Assembly: GCF_039543505.1 (NCBI RefSeq)
Contig: NZ_BAABJW010000002.1
Span: 1-64,000, forward strand
Direction of reading: 5' to 3'
DNA from: Litoribaculum gwangyangense
GTDB taxonomy: Bacteria; Bacteroidota; Bacteroidia; Flavobacteriales; Flavobacteriaceae
DNA length: 64,000 bases
Positions within the stretch are counted from its first letter, which is position 1. The number at the start of each line of letters is the position of its first letter. Positions 41,970-50,769 of the stretch are shown in pieces. A model generated the notes under the pieces. The model did no database searches, was not told the DNA's origin, and was given only the letters and a program-made list of their open reading frames with translations. A program made the translations under genes and the position numbers.

Positions 41970-42737
41970 TTAAATCCTTTTCTTATTTTGTTCTTCGGCT
42001 ATTTGATTTTTTAATTTTTCCGATTCCTGAATTATACCATTCAATTTATAAGACATCAACCTGTTGTGATTTCTTGCTGCATTTACGAATTGTCTGAAAT
42101 GAATGTACTCCAGAGACCTTGGATTGCGAATCCAAGGATGTAGTTTTAGTGCCTCATCTGAATCTTTTTGATACAGGTACTTAAAATCGTACCATCCATC
42201 AGAGCATTTAAACTTAAGGGTATTTACATTTTTGCTGTATTCTAAATTATAGAATGATTCTCTATCACAAAGTTGGTAATACTTTTGAATTTGTGCGACT
42301 AGACTATCTGAGCCTATTGAATACAAACTTCCTGTATTCTTTAATTCTTGAAATATAGAGGTATTTAAGTTAAAGGTATTTACAAAAAATATTAGTTCAC
42401 TTACTATATAATCCAAATGATTTATTGCTTTGTTATTATCTAATAGATTCAAAATACTGTCTGTGAATTTAAATTTATTTCTAAAACCACTATTTAAATC
42501 CAACGAATCAAGGCCTGCGGCACGTTCAATATTTAAATCCAATTCTTTAGATAATTTTATTAATAACGCGTCATTTCGTTCATTAGATAAGCGCTGAGAA
42601 TTCCAATTATTTAATGAAAGTGCAATTAAAATTCCAATTACCACAAGCATAATCTCTCCTAAAGCATATTTGATATACTTTCCAGTTTTACCTTCTGAAA
42701 GTAGGTTTTGTCTAATTTTTCTAAAAAATTTTATCAT
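41970..42737 (-). CDS. DUF6090 family membrane-anchored protein
   Basis: The 255-residue protein has the start MIKFFRKIRQNLLSEGKTGK, membrane helix ALGEIMLVVIGILIALSL and the motif NNWN. The C-terminal domain is 200 residues, mostly helical and charged, and shows the family-typical IFQELKNTGSLYSIGSDSLV (a -ST-G-L- core found in all copies). No leader ORF is visible upstream. It stands alone between a decayed stretch and a weak repeat. Confidence 0.8.
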   Translation of the reverse strand: MIKFFRKIRQNLLSEGKTGKYIKYALGEIMLVVIGILIALSLNNWNSQRLSNERNDALLIKLSKELDLNIERAAGLDSLDLNSGFRNKFKFTDSILNLLDNNKAINHLDYIVSELIFFVNTFNLNTSIFQELKNTGSLYSIGSDSLVAQIQKYYQLCDRESFYNLEYSKNVNTLKFKCSDGWYDFKYLYQKDSDEALKLHPWIRNPRSLEYIHFRQFVNAARNHNRLMSYKLNGIIQESEKLKNQIAEEQNKKRI

Positions 42738-42869
42738 GGGTTAATAGTTTATCTTAATGAAGCACAAAGGGTTTTAGAAAGAGCTGAAGAGAATTGTGAA
42801 TTACAACTCTTGAAATTAATATTTTCACGTTTATTATAATACCCATCGTAGGTAACCTTAATTAAATTT

Positions 42870-43946
42870 TTATTTAGAAATTTTAACACTTAACAATTTT
42901 GGGAAATATAGGTTTTCATTTTTCATCAACGAATTAAAATTTCCGTTATTAACATTGTAAGTAACCAAAAATCCATTATTTTGTATTTCTGGATGTGCAT
43001 TTGCTGAATAGACAAAATCCCTCGGGTTTTTCAATTGGGTCTGGTAAAAAATCACAGGCTGCGACCAAGGGCCCTCAGGTTGTTCAGCCAGCCTATATCC
43101 TATTGATGCAGCCCCAAAGCCATAAGTTTGAATTTGAACATATTGATGAATATTTTCCTGATAATGAACAGAAAATTCAGTCTGCCCAATAAATAGTGGG
43201 GATGGAGCTATTTTTTTCTCCGTTCTTGTGGTCCAATGATCTTCATTCCACCACTCTAACCCAGCAATATCGCCTTTCACTATTTTATCAATAGGGAATC
43301 TTAAAAGATAAACTTCATGTGAAGCAGGTTCTGTAACCCCATAAGCATAAATAAATTCATTATCTTTTAGAACAGCGGAAGATCCGACAATAACGCCAAA
43401 AGTGTCTGAACCTTTGATATACTTGATATTCCAATTAAGAGGATTTTCAAATGGATTGTCAATTAAAGCTATGTACCATCCTATGGCTTCAAATCCTGGG
43501 TCTTCTTTTAAGCTCTTTTCTTCAAATAGGAAAATGATAAGCGTATCATTCGCAAGAATTCCATGTCCAGTCCAAAACCAGGTCTTACCAGGCAACTCAA
43601 AGAATGATTTTGGTTTTCTTTGCCTTCCTTTATGGTAAAATGAAATTTTTCCTTTTTCTAAAGAATAACCCTCTTGAATGGCTAAACTATTGTTGATCAT
43701 CCTGGAATTACTTCTCTTACCTGTTCCTTTAGGGTCAATAAATGTATCACTAAATAACCATAGAATATTTCCATTCTCTAAATCAATGGAAGCAGCACCA
43801 TCTGCACCTCTCCAAAATTTATCAGCAGTGAAAATGGAATTATCGATCTCGTTCACTTCAATTAGGATATCATTTGACCGAATCTGGGATTGTAAATTAA
43901 GGATGGAAACAACTATCAATAATATTGAATGCGTAACTAATTTCAT
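42870..43946 (-). CDS. Exported beta-propeller-like protein (DUF4185/DUF5005-like)
   Basis: The 358-residue protein has a signal peptide (LVTHSILLIVVSILNLQSQI) and repeated motifs of a five-bladed propeller such as GNILWLFSDTFIDPKGTG, GKTWFWTGHGILANDTLIIF, KDNEFIYAYGVTEPASHEVY and EGPWSQPVIFYQT. Proteins with the FSDTF motif belong to glycosidase-like propellers (DUF4185/DUF5005). Carbohydrate binding or hydrolysis is likely but not shown. Single-gene unit in the array. Confidence 0.75.
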   Translation of the reverse strand: MKLVTHSILLIVVSILNLQSQIRSNDILIEVNEIDNSIFTADKFWRGADGAASIDLENGNILWLFSDTFIDPKGTGKRSNSRMINNSLAIQEGYSLEKGKISFYHKGRQRKPKSFFELPGKTWFWTGHGILANDTLIIFLFEEKSLKEDPGFEAIGWYIALIDNPFENPLNWNIKYIKGSDTFGVIVGSSAVLKDNEFIYAYGVTEPASHEVYLLRFPIDKIVKGDIAGLEWWNEDHWTTRTEKKIAPSPLFIGQTEFSVHYQENIHQYVQIQTYGFGAASIGYRLAEQPEGPWSQPVIFYQTQLKNPRDFVYSANAHPEIQNNGFLVTYNVNNGNFNSLMKNENLYFPKLLSVKISK

Positions 43947-43962
43947 GATTTTTTATAATTTC

Positions 43963-44095
43963 CAACATGCTTGTTTATGGCTAGTTGCGCGTGGTGAAGT
44001 ACTAACTTACTAAAAATACTTAGTAATAGTTGAAAATTAGTGAAATTTTCAATTTTGATTGTACCAAACCCTTAGTTTCAAATGGTTTCAGCCCA
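43963..44095 (+). repeat. Array repeat copy R8
   Basis: The left arm is clear: GTTTATGGCTAGTTGCGCGTG then AAGTACTAACTTACTAAAAATAC. The inner hairpin is TTGAAAATTAGTGAAATTTTCAA. The right end has diverged (TTAGTTTCAAATGGTTTCAGC) and touches the methyltransferase stop region. Confidence 0.65.
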
Positions 44096-44100
44096 AGAAT

Positions 44101-44730
44101 TTATTTACAGGTTAAAATTTGTCTTTTAAAACTACAAAACAAGAAATTCTGCGAGGTTCCAAAAGGTGTTAAATGGTTTTCTGTTGCACACTTAATTTTG
44201 TCAAAACCATCTTTCAATTCGGCCGTTAGCATCTCTTCATCGTATTGTTTTATTTCGAGTCCGCTACATTTTTTAGGACCATTTTGTGAAAAGGTTCCAA
44301 TTATCAAGAATCCGTTCACTGATTTTCTAACCGTTTTCATATATTTTTTTATTTGGTCAGTTGCAGTGAGAAAATGAAAGGTTGCTCTGTCATGCCAAAC
44401 ATCAAAAGTGTTATTTGGCTCAAATTCTAAAATATCGCTAACAATCCAATTTACTTTATTTGCTTTTTCTCCAAGCCTGTTTTTTGCTTTTTCAAGTGCA
44501 GCCGAGGAAATGTCTAGGACACTTATATTTTCAAACCCCTCATCAAGTAGGAAATCCACAAGTTTGCTATCACCACCACCAACATCTATTATTTTTGCAG
44601 TTTTTTTTAGTCCGAATGAATGAATGAATTCAAGCGAGGTTTGAGGTATTTCTTGTGTCCAACTTACTTGATCTGGATTTTTAGTTTCATAAACTGTTTC
44701 CCAATGTTTTTTTCTATCTGATTTCATCAT
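44101..44730 (-). CDS. Class I SAM-dependent methyltransferase
   Basis: The 209-residue protein starts RKKHWETVYETKNPDQVSWT, has the SAM-binding motif I AKIIDVGGGDSKLVDFLLDE, an acidic loop VLDISSAALEKAKNRLGEK, motif II WIVSDILEFEP, and WHDRATFHFL with a final strand GFLIIGTFSQNGPKKCSGLE. This is the pattern of small TPMT/UbiE-like methyltransferases annotated as class I. Substrate unknown. Single gene between repeats R8 and R9. Confidence 0.92.
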   Translation of the reverse strand: MMKSDRKKHWETVYETKNPDQVSWTQEIPQTSLEFIHSFGLKKTAKIIDVGGGDSKLVDFLLDEGFENISVLDISSAALEKAKNRLGEKANKVNWIVSDILEFEPNNTFDVWHDRATFHFLTATDQIKKYMKTVRKSVNGFLIIGTFSQNGPKKCSGLEIKQYDEEMLTAELKDGFDKIKCATENHLTPFGTSQNFLFCSFKRQILTCK

Positions 44731-44739
44731 TAATTTGGT

Positions 44740-44872
44740 TTTATGTGTTTGAAGCCACTAGTTTTTGTAAGATTAGTTAAAGAACTTCAATATCTAATGT
44801 CCAGTATGAAAAACCGAATAGGAAATTCTTGATGACTTTCAGAGGCAGGCGAGAGCAAGTAACTACTCATCG
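44740..44872 (+). repeat. Array repeat copy R9
   Basis: Recognisable parts are GATTAGTTAAAGAACTTCAA, the inner hairpin remnant GAATAGGAAATTC and the right part GGCAGGCGAGAGCAAGTAACTACTC. It ends at the stop of the DUF6090 gene at 44873. Confidence 0.6.
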
Positions 44873-45634
44873 CTATTGTTTTTGTTTTTTTATTTTCAAT
44901 AGAGCGCAAATCTCTTTTGTTTTTTCCTTTATACGTCTTAATTCTATTATGCAATCCTTATTCATCCAAAAGTGAAGTGCTGCATTTCTCAAAAATATAT
45001 TTTTGTTCTTGATTATTTCATTTGCCAAATTTTCTTTAGTGGTATTTGGAAAAAGAATTGACGTATAATCAGTATCAAATTTTAATGCATCGGTTTGGGT
45101 GAAAAGAGGAGCGTCAATAGGTGTAGCCCAGTCATAATCCAATTTAAAATTGAGTTCTACGAATTGATAATCTTCATAGTGCTTAACAATGCTATCTCTT
45201 ATTTCTGTATTTGAAATAACACTTAAATTTCCAGTGCTTGATAAGTCTTCAAATGTAGATGTTGACGGATTAAACATAGGGTAGGTGGTGCCAAATATCA
45301 TAAACTCGTTAGTGAGAGTGACAAAAAGAGAATCATTTTGAATGTCATCTTTTAGCGCATTGGTAAATTTTATTATTTTCTCGTTGTTTCTTTCAAGTCG
45401 TTGGATTTCATTTGAAAATGTAATGATGTCTTTACTTAATTCATTATGTAATCTATCAATATATACTATTTCTAATTGATTTTGTTTTCTTTGCTCATTC
45501 CAGTTATTTATCTGCAACGCAATCAGAATTCCAATAACAACAAGAATAATTTCTCCAAGCGCATAAATAACATATTTGCTAAACTTATTTTCAGACAGTA
45601 GTCGTTGGCGGATTCTTCTAAAGAACTTGATCAT
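44873..45634 (-). CDS. DUF6090 family membrane-anchored protein
   Basis: The 253-residue protein has the N-terminal module MIKFFRRIRQRLLSENKFSK with the helix ALGEIILVVIGILIALQI and NNWNE. Its C-terminal domain matches that of the paralogue at 61426 (STSTFEDLSSTGNLSVISNT, NAALHFWMNKDCIIELRR), while its N-terminal module matches 38366. A leader ORF of 41 codons overlaps its start. Confidence 0.8.
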   Translation of the reverse strand: MIKFFRRIRQRLLSENKFSKYVIYALGEIILVVIGILIALQINNWNEQRKQNQLEIVYIDRLHNELSKDIITFSNEIQRLERNNEKIIKFTNALKDDIQNDSLFVTLTNEFMIFGTTYPMFNPSTSTFEDLSSTGNLSVISNTEIRDSIVKHYEDYQFVELNFKLDYDWATPIDAPLFTQTDALKFDTDYTSILFPNTTKENLANEIIKNKNIFLRNAALHFWMNKDCIIELRRIKEKTKEICALLKIKKQKQ

Positions 45635-45743
45635 GATGTAAGCTTTTGAGTTTTACACAAGCTGCTATCTCCACCAAAGTTTTACCAGACTTTTGATTTT
45701 GCTTTGCAAAATTTTGTTTCGATAAACTAAAGATTTTTATCAT
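45618..45743 (-). CDS. Leader ORF before a DUF6090 gene (41 residues)
   Basis: It begins MIKIFSLSKQNFAKQNQKSG, closely matching the leader at 39118-39231. A one-base deletion in the C-terminal third (GTGTAAAACTC against GTGGAAAAACTC) shifts the frame, so this copy reads past the DUF6090 start and ends at TAG 45618-45620. The shift suggests either relaxed selection on the tail or decay. Confidence 0.4.
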   Translation of the reverse strand: MIKIFSLSKQNFAKQNQKSGKTLVEIAACVKLKSLHHDQVL

Positions 45744-46069
45744 TTGTTAATTGTTGATCATAATCGAATACAATGGTTTTTTGTAAGATTAATGGCGTGT
45801 TTAAGCCCCTAATTTAGTAAATAAAAACTGTATAGAAAATCGGCGAGGATTTTCTTAATTAGGTTTGTGCTAACAATCAATTATACATGGTTTTGCAGCA
45901 TGTTTTTAATGACCTTTTATTATTCAAAAAGTATTTAGTTTTTTAATTTTAAGAATGATTATTGATTTTCTTCTAAACTATAGTTTTGTCAAATATGAAC
46001 CTAATCTGATTAATATCATTTTTATAAATAGTATTTAGTTGTAACTTATTTTCATTAAATAAATTAGTT
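45744..46069. other. Intergenic region with repeat R10 and promoter side of the plus-strand gene
   Basis: This 326-base gap is filled by repeat copy R10 (45765-45900) and by about 170 AT-rich bases upstream of the plus-strand gene at 46070. No gene is seen. Confidence 0.6.
45765..45900 (+). repeat. Array repeat copy R10 (well preserved)
   Basis: Left part AATGGCGTGTTTAAGCCCCT, then AATTTAGTAAATAAA, inner hairpin AAAATCGGCGAGGATTTTC, right part GCTAACAATCAATTATACAT and GGTTTTGCAGC. Together with R18 and R19 it defines the consensus. Unlike most copies it is followed by a plus-strand gene rather than a minus-strand stop codon. Confidence 0.75.
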
Positions 46070-46471
46070 ATGAAAACGAGATTTGTTATTCTGATTTTTT
46101 GTTTAGGGTTATTCAACAACACCTTAGGGCAAATATTAACTAAAGATTTAAATCAAACACCTCAGGAACTATATGAATTTCATATTCAGAAAAAAAAGGA
46201 TAATTTAACTGCAGCTTGGATTGCTCTATTTGGTGGAGTAGCAATGATTGCCGGTGGCACTGCTATTAATATTGATAATTGTTTGTTTAGTGGCTGTGAT
46301 GACGGTATGGTTCTGGTATATTCTGGCTTAGGGATAGGACTTTCTAGTTTTGTTTTTTTTGAAAAAGCTGGGAATCACAAAAAGAAAGCCAAAATACAAT
46401 TACAAAATGGAGCGGTTGGATTCAATAGAGACATCAAATATTCTGGGATTTCTATTCGTTATACGTTTTAA
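46070..46471 (+). CDS. Exported small membrane-associated protein, unknown
   Basis: The 133-residue protein has a signal peptide (FVILIFCLGLFNNTLGQ), then ELYEFHIQKKKDNLTAAWIA, a Gly-rich hydrophobic segment (LFGGVAMIAGGTAINI), a short Cys-containing loop (CLFSGCDDG) and a second hydrophobic segment. It ends with a beta-like IKYSGISIRYTF, typical of Bacteroidota outer-membrane or periplasmic proteins. It lies on the plus strand, against the direction of the array. Confidence 0.7.
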   Translation: MKTRFVILIFCLGLFNNTLGQILTKDLNQTPQELYEFHIQKKKDNLTAAWIALFGGVAMIAGGTAINIDNCLFSGCDDGMVLVYSGLGIGLSSFVFFEKAGNHKKKAKIQLQNGAVGFNRDIKYSGISIRYTF

Positions 46472-46586
46472 TTGTTTTTAAAACTTAGCCTGGTTTTATT
46501 ACTTAAAATTTATAGAATATTTTACTGAAATGCTCGCAAGTTTCTATGGTCATGCAATTAATTATTTTTGGAATTATTGCACATAA
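46472..46586. repeat. Degenerate array repeat end
   Basis: The words ATGCTCGCAAG and TGCAATTAATTATTTTTGG (46551-46571) resemble the right end of the array repeat (GCAATTAATTATACACGG). They lie directly 3' of the FG-GAP remnant stop, as expected for a decayed unit. Confidence 0.35.
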
Positions 46587-46764
46587 TTATTTTTTTCGGG
46601 TTAGGTAATATAAGTTCCAAGTTCCAGAATTTGATTCAACAATATCTGGGAATCCATTATTGTTAATATCAAGCAATGTAATGGATGCAGTTCGATTTGA
46701 TTATGTTTCAATTGAAAAGATCCCATTTGCATTAAAACATGATACGTCTTGTGTAAACCCATTA
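46587..46764 (-). pseudogene. FG-GAP/VCBS repeat protein remnant
   Basis: On the minus strand the frame ends with LLDINNNGFPDIVESNSGTW followed by NLYYLTRKK and TAA at 46587-46589. DINNNGFPDIV is the calcium-binding core of an FG-GAP/VCBS repeat. Upstream the same frame reads ANGIFSIET, a stop codon, then SNRTASIT, so the gene is interrupted and lacks any start. It is the 3' end of a lost beta-propeller gene, with a repeat-like sequence after its stop. Confidence 0.65.
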
Positions 46765-46849
46765 ACCTAGATAGTCAAAAAGGCGAAAAGTATTTTATGA
46801 GTTCGTTTTATTCTCATAATAGTGGGTAAACATTGGTGCATAATGGTTT

Positions 46850-47311
46850 TTATTCATCTTTTATTTCAAGCCATTGCTCATAAGTAACGACTCGTTTATC
46901 GTCATTTCCTTTAGTCTTTCCGGGTAAAATGCCTATAAACTCAAGATAATGTCCGTCTGGGTCGCTAAAATATATAGAAACTGCTGGCATCCAACAAAAA
47001 ACCATTGGCTTTTCATTGTTATCCTGTAGAAAGTTCCAATAATTTAAGTTGTGAGATTTTAAAAACGCTACGGATTCATTTAAAATCCATTCAGGGTCAC
47101 ATTCAAAAGCGAAATGTCTTAAATCAATTTCTTCTTTAGGTTTTTCCCATAATCCAAGCATCGCTTGTTTATCTTTTCCTATCCAGAAAAAGGCAGCTTT
47201 TCTTTGCGTTTCAAAACGACAAAGTTTTAGTCCCAGAACTGTAGTATAAAACTCAATTGAATCTTCTAAATTTTCAACATATAAATGGGTTTCATAAAGT
47301 CCTTTAATCAT
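46850..47311 (-). CDS. VOC family protein (glyoxalase/bleomycin-resistance fold)
   Basis: The 153-residue protein has the paired beta-alpha-beta modules of the vicinal-oxygen-chelate superfamily: LYETHLYVENLEDSIEFYTT at the start, FFWIGKDKQAMLGLWEKP, LRHFAFECDPEWIL and the last metal-ligand strand IYFSDPDGHYLEFIGILPG. Potential metal ligands His8, His in RHFAF and Glu in YLEF are present. Substrate unknown. Single gene in the array. Confidence 0.9.
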   Translation of the reverse strand: MIKGLYETHLYVENLEDSIEFYTTVLGLKLCRFETQRKAAFFWIGKDKQAMLGLWEKPKEEIDLRHFAFECDPEWILNESVAFLKSHNLNYWNFLQDNNEKPMVFCWMPAVSIYFSDPDGHYLEFIGILPGKTKGNDDKRVVTYEQWLEIKDE

Positions 47312-47427
47312 AATCTATTTTAGTTTTCTCAATGCTATAAAAGTAGATGTTAAGCGTATTTTTAGCTATGTTCACGAAGATAATATAAAAAGAACCACCA
47401 AAATATGATGGTGATTTAAAAAATATA

Positions 47428-47697
47428 ATGTCGAGGTTTAATAAAGAGATAATGTCATTATCGTCCATTATTATTTTATATTTAAGGAGTTTGAATAGCT
47501 ACACAAAGTTATTTTTAGGTAACGATGTCGCGCGTTTTAGCTCGATATTTGCAAATGTATACTTGGATTTTGAAATAAAATTACTTGGTTTAGTCCTAAG
47601 GGATAGTGCTTTTACTTTAGGGAGAGAGTATTCACAGCATGTAGTTATTAAAGTTTCTCATAGAGGAATAATCTATCATGGTTTAGCATTTGAGTAG
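47428..47697 (+). CDS. Possible orphan ORF on the plus strand (89 residues)
   Basis: An open frame begins MSRFNKEIMSLSSIIILYLR and ends HRGIIYHGLAFE. It has no signal peptide or recognised motif, and its codon use is not decisive. The minus strand across the same bases contains a 50-residue frame as well, so one of the two may be a remnant of something else. No repeat is clearly adjacent. I would treat it as doubtful. Confidence 0.25.
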   Translation: MSRFNKEIMSLSSIIILYLRSLNSYTKLFLGNDVARFSSIFANVYLDFEIKLLGLVLRDSAFTLGREYSQHVVIKVSHRGIIYHGLAFE

Positions 47698-47801
47698 TCA
47701 GTTTTTTGTATTCTAACTTTTCGGTATAATTTAATTCTTTTTTATGTTCTAATACCTCAGATTCATTTATTGCTTCCAATTACTAATTCTTCTTGTTCGA
47801 A

Positions 47802-49385
47802 TTAGTTGCAGTAATACTCAATAGCGCGGTTAAGAACATCTCTTTTTACATTATCAAAGTTTTCAGGCGTTATGGGGACTAATAAATCCATAGGCATTGG
47901 ATTCCCCTGTAGCATATTTCCATGCTTATCTATAGTTTTTGAATACGGGATATTAATTTTAAATAGCTCTTTTCCAGAAATACTTGGCTTTTTTTGAGCA
48001 TTACCATAGAAAACTCGGTCTAGATTCCCTTGTTCATCAACGTAGTATAGAACAGAGATTAAGGCATAAGTTAAATCCGCAGATTGAGGTTGTCCAGCTA
48101 TGAATGCGCCTCCAAACTCCTTAAACCGAAATGCAAAATCATCAGCTGAACTACCTGTATCATGATTCGTGAGTATGATAATTTTGTTAAACATAGAGGT
48201 CAAATTATTGTTCGGTTTTATTATTCCAAGACCGCATTCATCATCTCCTTGGCAAAAGTCTCCTCGCACAGGTAAAAAATCACCGTATGAAACTTGTTGA
48301 TATATACCGCTTTCACGTAGTGAATTATACCAGTTTTCAGCTTTTGGGTTGAAATAATTTAGTGCATCTCGAGTTTCGGGGTCTTCGAAAAGTTTAGTTT
48401 TACGATACTGCACCCGCGTGTCAGTAAATGGCGCTGGACAGAACATTTTTACAAATGGTGTGTTTTCGTTTCCCCCAAGATTGTCCTGTAAGTCAAAAAT
48501 TAAGCAATCTGTGTTATCCTTAACAGATTGCAAGCCACGCATTAAAACTTTTACGTCTTTGCACATGGTTGAATCTGCAATTTCTTCTATCGGTTCATCA
48601 CAATCGACATCTCCTCCAAACCCTTTCATGTATACAAAGTTCTTAATTTTGATAAGTGCTACACCATTTTTTTTCAAAAGAGCGACTTTATAGCCCTTTT
48701 CAATTGTTTCCCAATCTTCATAACCAACAAGGTCTATACCATCAAAGAATATATCCTCACTGGATGGCTCAACAGGGTTATAAAAAACGGAGTCCTTTTT
48801 TTGATCTTCGTAAGAAATCACTTTAGGCATTTCACCATCCACTCGTAAATTACGTTGATTGAAAGATGAGCTGAAGTTTTTTAGCACGGCATTGGGTCTA
48901 ATCTTTGTGGTTTCGTAGTTCGAGAAATTCCAGAATATTTCATCTATAGGTATGTTGTTAATTGAAACTATTTTATTCCCATTTTCTACATTATAGAAAC
49001 TAATCTCAGGGTAGGTATACCCTATTTTAATGGTGCTCTCAAGATCCGTATATGTTTTGTTCGTCTTTTCTATTGGATGCAAAAATTCCAGATGTGAATG
49101 ACCGTTAAGATAACCGCGTCTAAATTCATTAAACAGTTGCTTGAGCTCTTTAGGCGAGACACTTTTATTCCATTTTTCATTATGAAATCCTTTGTAATCT
49201 TGCCAAGAGACCTCTTTATTATTATTTCTTGTTGCAATCATTTCTGCATCATAGAATTCAATGTCTGAAATCATCATGTCGAAAAGTGTCGAGGTTTGTT
49301 TTTTGTTTAGTACAGATTTTTTAGACGAGCTACAAGAAACAATGAGTGTAATTAGTAATAATGTGAGTAAAATTAGTCTTTTCAT
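47802..49385 (-). CDS. S41 family peptidase-like lipoprotein
   Basis: The 527-residue protein has a lipobox (LLITLIVSCSSSKKS) and the tail-specific protease (S41) domain in its second half: DCLIFDLQDNLGGNENTPFV and the catalytic segment IILTNHDTGSSADDFAFRFK, in which the Ser of GSSADDF is the likely nucleophile. The middle (ISFYNVENGNKIVSINNIPI) looks like a PDZ-like region. It is anchored to a membrane facing the periplasm or exterior. Targets unknown. Single gene. Confidence 0.87.
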   Translation of the reverse strand: MKRLILLTLLLITLIVSCSSSKKSVLNKKQTSTLFDMMISDIEFYDAEMIATRNNNKEVSWQDYKGFHNEKWNKSVSPKELKQLFNEFRRGYLNGHSHLEFLHPIEKTNKTYTDLESTIKIGYTYPEISFYNVENGNKIVSINNIPIDEIFWNFSNYETTKIRPNAVLKNFSSSFNQRNLRVDGEMPKVISYEDQKKDSVFYNPVEPSSEDIFFDGIDLVGYEDWETIEKGYKVALLKKNGVALIKIKNFVYMKGFGGDVDCDEPIEEIADSTMCKDVKVLMRGLQSVKDNTDCLIFDLQDNLGGNENTPFVKMFCPAPFTDTRVQYRKTKLFEDPETRDALNYFNPKAENWYNSLRESGIYQQVSYGDFLPVRGDFCQGDDECGLGIIKPNNNLTSMFNKIIILTNHDTGSSADDFAFRFKEFGGAFIAGQPQSADLTYALISVLYYVDEQGNLDRVFYGNAQKKPSISGKELFKINIPYSKTIDKHGNMLQGNPMPMDLLVPITPENFDNVKRDVLNRAIEYYCN

Positions 49386-49477
49386 CTGTTTAAAATATAA
49401 AAGTCGGGGTAGTGAAAAAGTTTTAAATCCATTTTATAGATTTCCACAATTTTGTTTTATTGCTATGTTCTTATACA

Positions 49478-49560
49478 ATGTACGAACCTAACTAATTTTT
49501 CACCTACTGAGGAGTGTCTTGATTAATACGAGCGGTTTATGCATGCGACCTAACAAACTT
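49478..49560 (+). repeat. Degenerate array repeat between S41 and aspartyl-protease genes
   Basis: The words CCTAACTAATTTTTCACCTAC, GAGGAGTG and GCGGTTTATGCATGC resemble middle and right parts of the element (compare GCCGTTTATTATGCATGGC in R18). The copy is eroded. Confidence 0.4.
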
Positions 49561-49597
49561 TAGCCGAGTCTGAAAGTCATATACTGTATTCTCTATA

Positions 49598-50533
49598 TTA
49601 TTTAACAGCTATTTTTTTATTCTTATAATCAATAATAATAGTGTTATTCGAAAAATAGGCGTTACCAGTTATTCCCCAAATACCCATTTGTTTAAAGCCA
49701 GCATCAAATTGCGGATTATCAACAAAATAAACTAGTGTATCTGGCAATGATTCATCACCAAATTTTACTTCGCTTGTTATTTCGCTTCCATAAACCGATA
49801 TATCAGTTCCCCAACTATTTACGCTAAGCGAATCTGTAATTATTCCATCCGATATTTGCTCTGCATTATTTTTTGTTGTTAGCAGTGAAAAAATGCTGGA
49901 TCCCGTATCGAACATGAGCATTTCTCTGCGATTGTTTATGTTAAAAGGAAGCATAATACGTCCGCTCTCTAATATTAAGTCCTGAAAATCTAAATACCTA
50001 TATTCATCGGGAAGCTCTTCATTGAGGCAAATTTTATTATTTGGATAGTCAATTATTAATACTTTATTTTGAAACAAATCTGGGGCTATTGTACCAATAT
50101 GTTTGGAAGTTTTAGTTTTTAAAGAGTCTGCAGTCATTGGAGTTCCATATCCTGCAAATAGGCCTATGTCTTTATTTTTAAATTCTAAATCGCCCATCTT
50201 AAGTGTCATATCTCCGAACATAATATGTTCTTCATTATTTATCATAAAGGTCTTAGTCGAATCAATTTTCTCTTTGAGTGTAGGATAGGCATCCATATAA
50301 GGTTGGAGTGAATTTCCATACAATTCGGTGGTTACAGCCCCAAGATCCAACTGCATGGTAAATTCATGTGGCATGTTATCAACAGTTACAGAAATATTCA
50401 TTGCGGCTTTGGGAATATATCGTCCTGAAATGGTAGCTCCCTCCCAAGTAAAATCAAAGCAGCCATGCTGTTGACCATAAGTGAGGTTGTTAGTTATTAA
50501 GGTAATAATCAAATAAAGCGTTGTTTTTTTCAT
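49598..50533 (-). CDS. Exported retropepsin/pepsin-like aspartic protease homologue
   Basis: From ATG 50533 the protein has 311 residues; the upstream ATG at 50596 lies before the signal peptide (TLYLIITLITNNLTYGQQ). Two half-sites are visible: HEFTMQLDLGAVTTELYG, with DLGA where DTGA is usual, and a standard REMLMFDTGSSIFSLLTTK. A C-terminal strand pair (MGIWGITGNAYFSNNTIIID) resembles the usual GILG ending. It is likely periplasmic. Whether DLGA is active is unclear. Single gene with repeat R11 upstream. Confidence 0.75.
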   Translation of the reverse strand: MKKTTLYLIITLITNNLTYGQQHGCFDFTWEGATISGRYIPKAAMNISVTVDNMPHEFTMQLDLGAVTTELYGNSLQPYMDAYPTLKEKIDSTKTFMINNEEHIMFGDMTLKMGDLEFKNKDIGLFAGYGTPMTADSLKTKTSKHIGTIAPDLFQNKVLIIDYPNNKICLNEELPDEYRYLDFQDLILESGRIMLPFNINNRREMLMFDTGSSIFSLLTTKNNAEQISDGIITDSLSVNSWGTDISVYGSEITSEVKFGDESLPDTLVYFVDNPQFDAGFKQMGIWGITGNAYFSNNTIIIDYKNKKIAVK

Positions 50534-50554
50534 ATGGTGTATTTCTTTAACACT

Positions 50555-50695
50555 TTTGAACGGTCTTAGTATTGGATTAGTGGTGTGTTTCAGCAACTAA
50601 TATAACAAATACAAACCAAATAGAAAATCCACAAGATTTTCAAAAGTAGGATGGAGTAAGCAATTAGTAATAGCTATTGCTACGCATAGTATTTT
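50555..50695 (+). repeat. Array repeat copy R11
   Basis: Left arm ACGGTCTTAGTATTGGATTAG, then GTGTGTTTCAGCAACTAATATAACAAATAC, inner hairpin GAAAATCCACAAGATTTTC followed by AAAAGTAGGATGGAGTAAGCAATTAGTAATAG. No minus-strand gene begins on its right: the plus-strand AraC gene follows. Confidence 0.7.
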
Positions 50696-50769
50696 CATTC
50701 TAATATGCTTAATATCATTAAAATCAAATAATTATAAAAATTTTAATATAAATTTCTAAATTTGTAAGT

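Noticed and set aside
41970..42869. Leader ORF before the DUF6090 gene at 41970
   Set aside because: The upstream sequence lacks the MIKFF-LS pattern found at four other copies.
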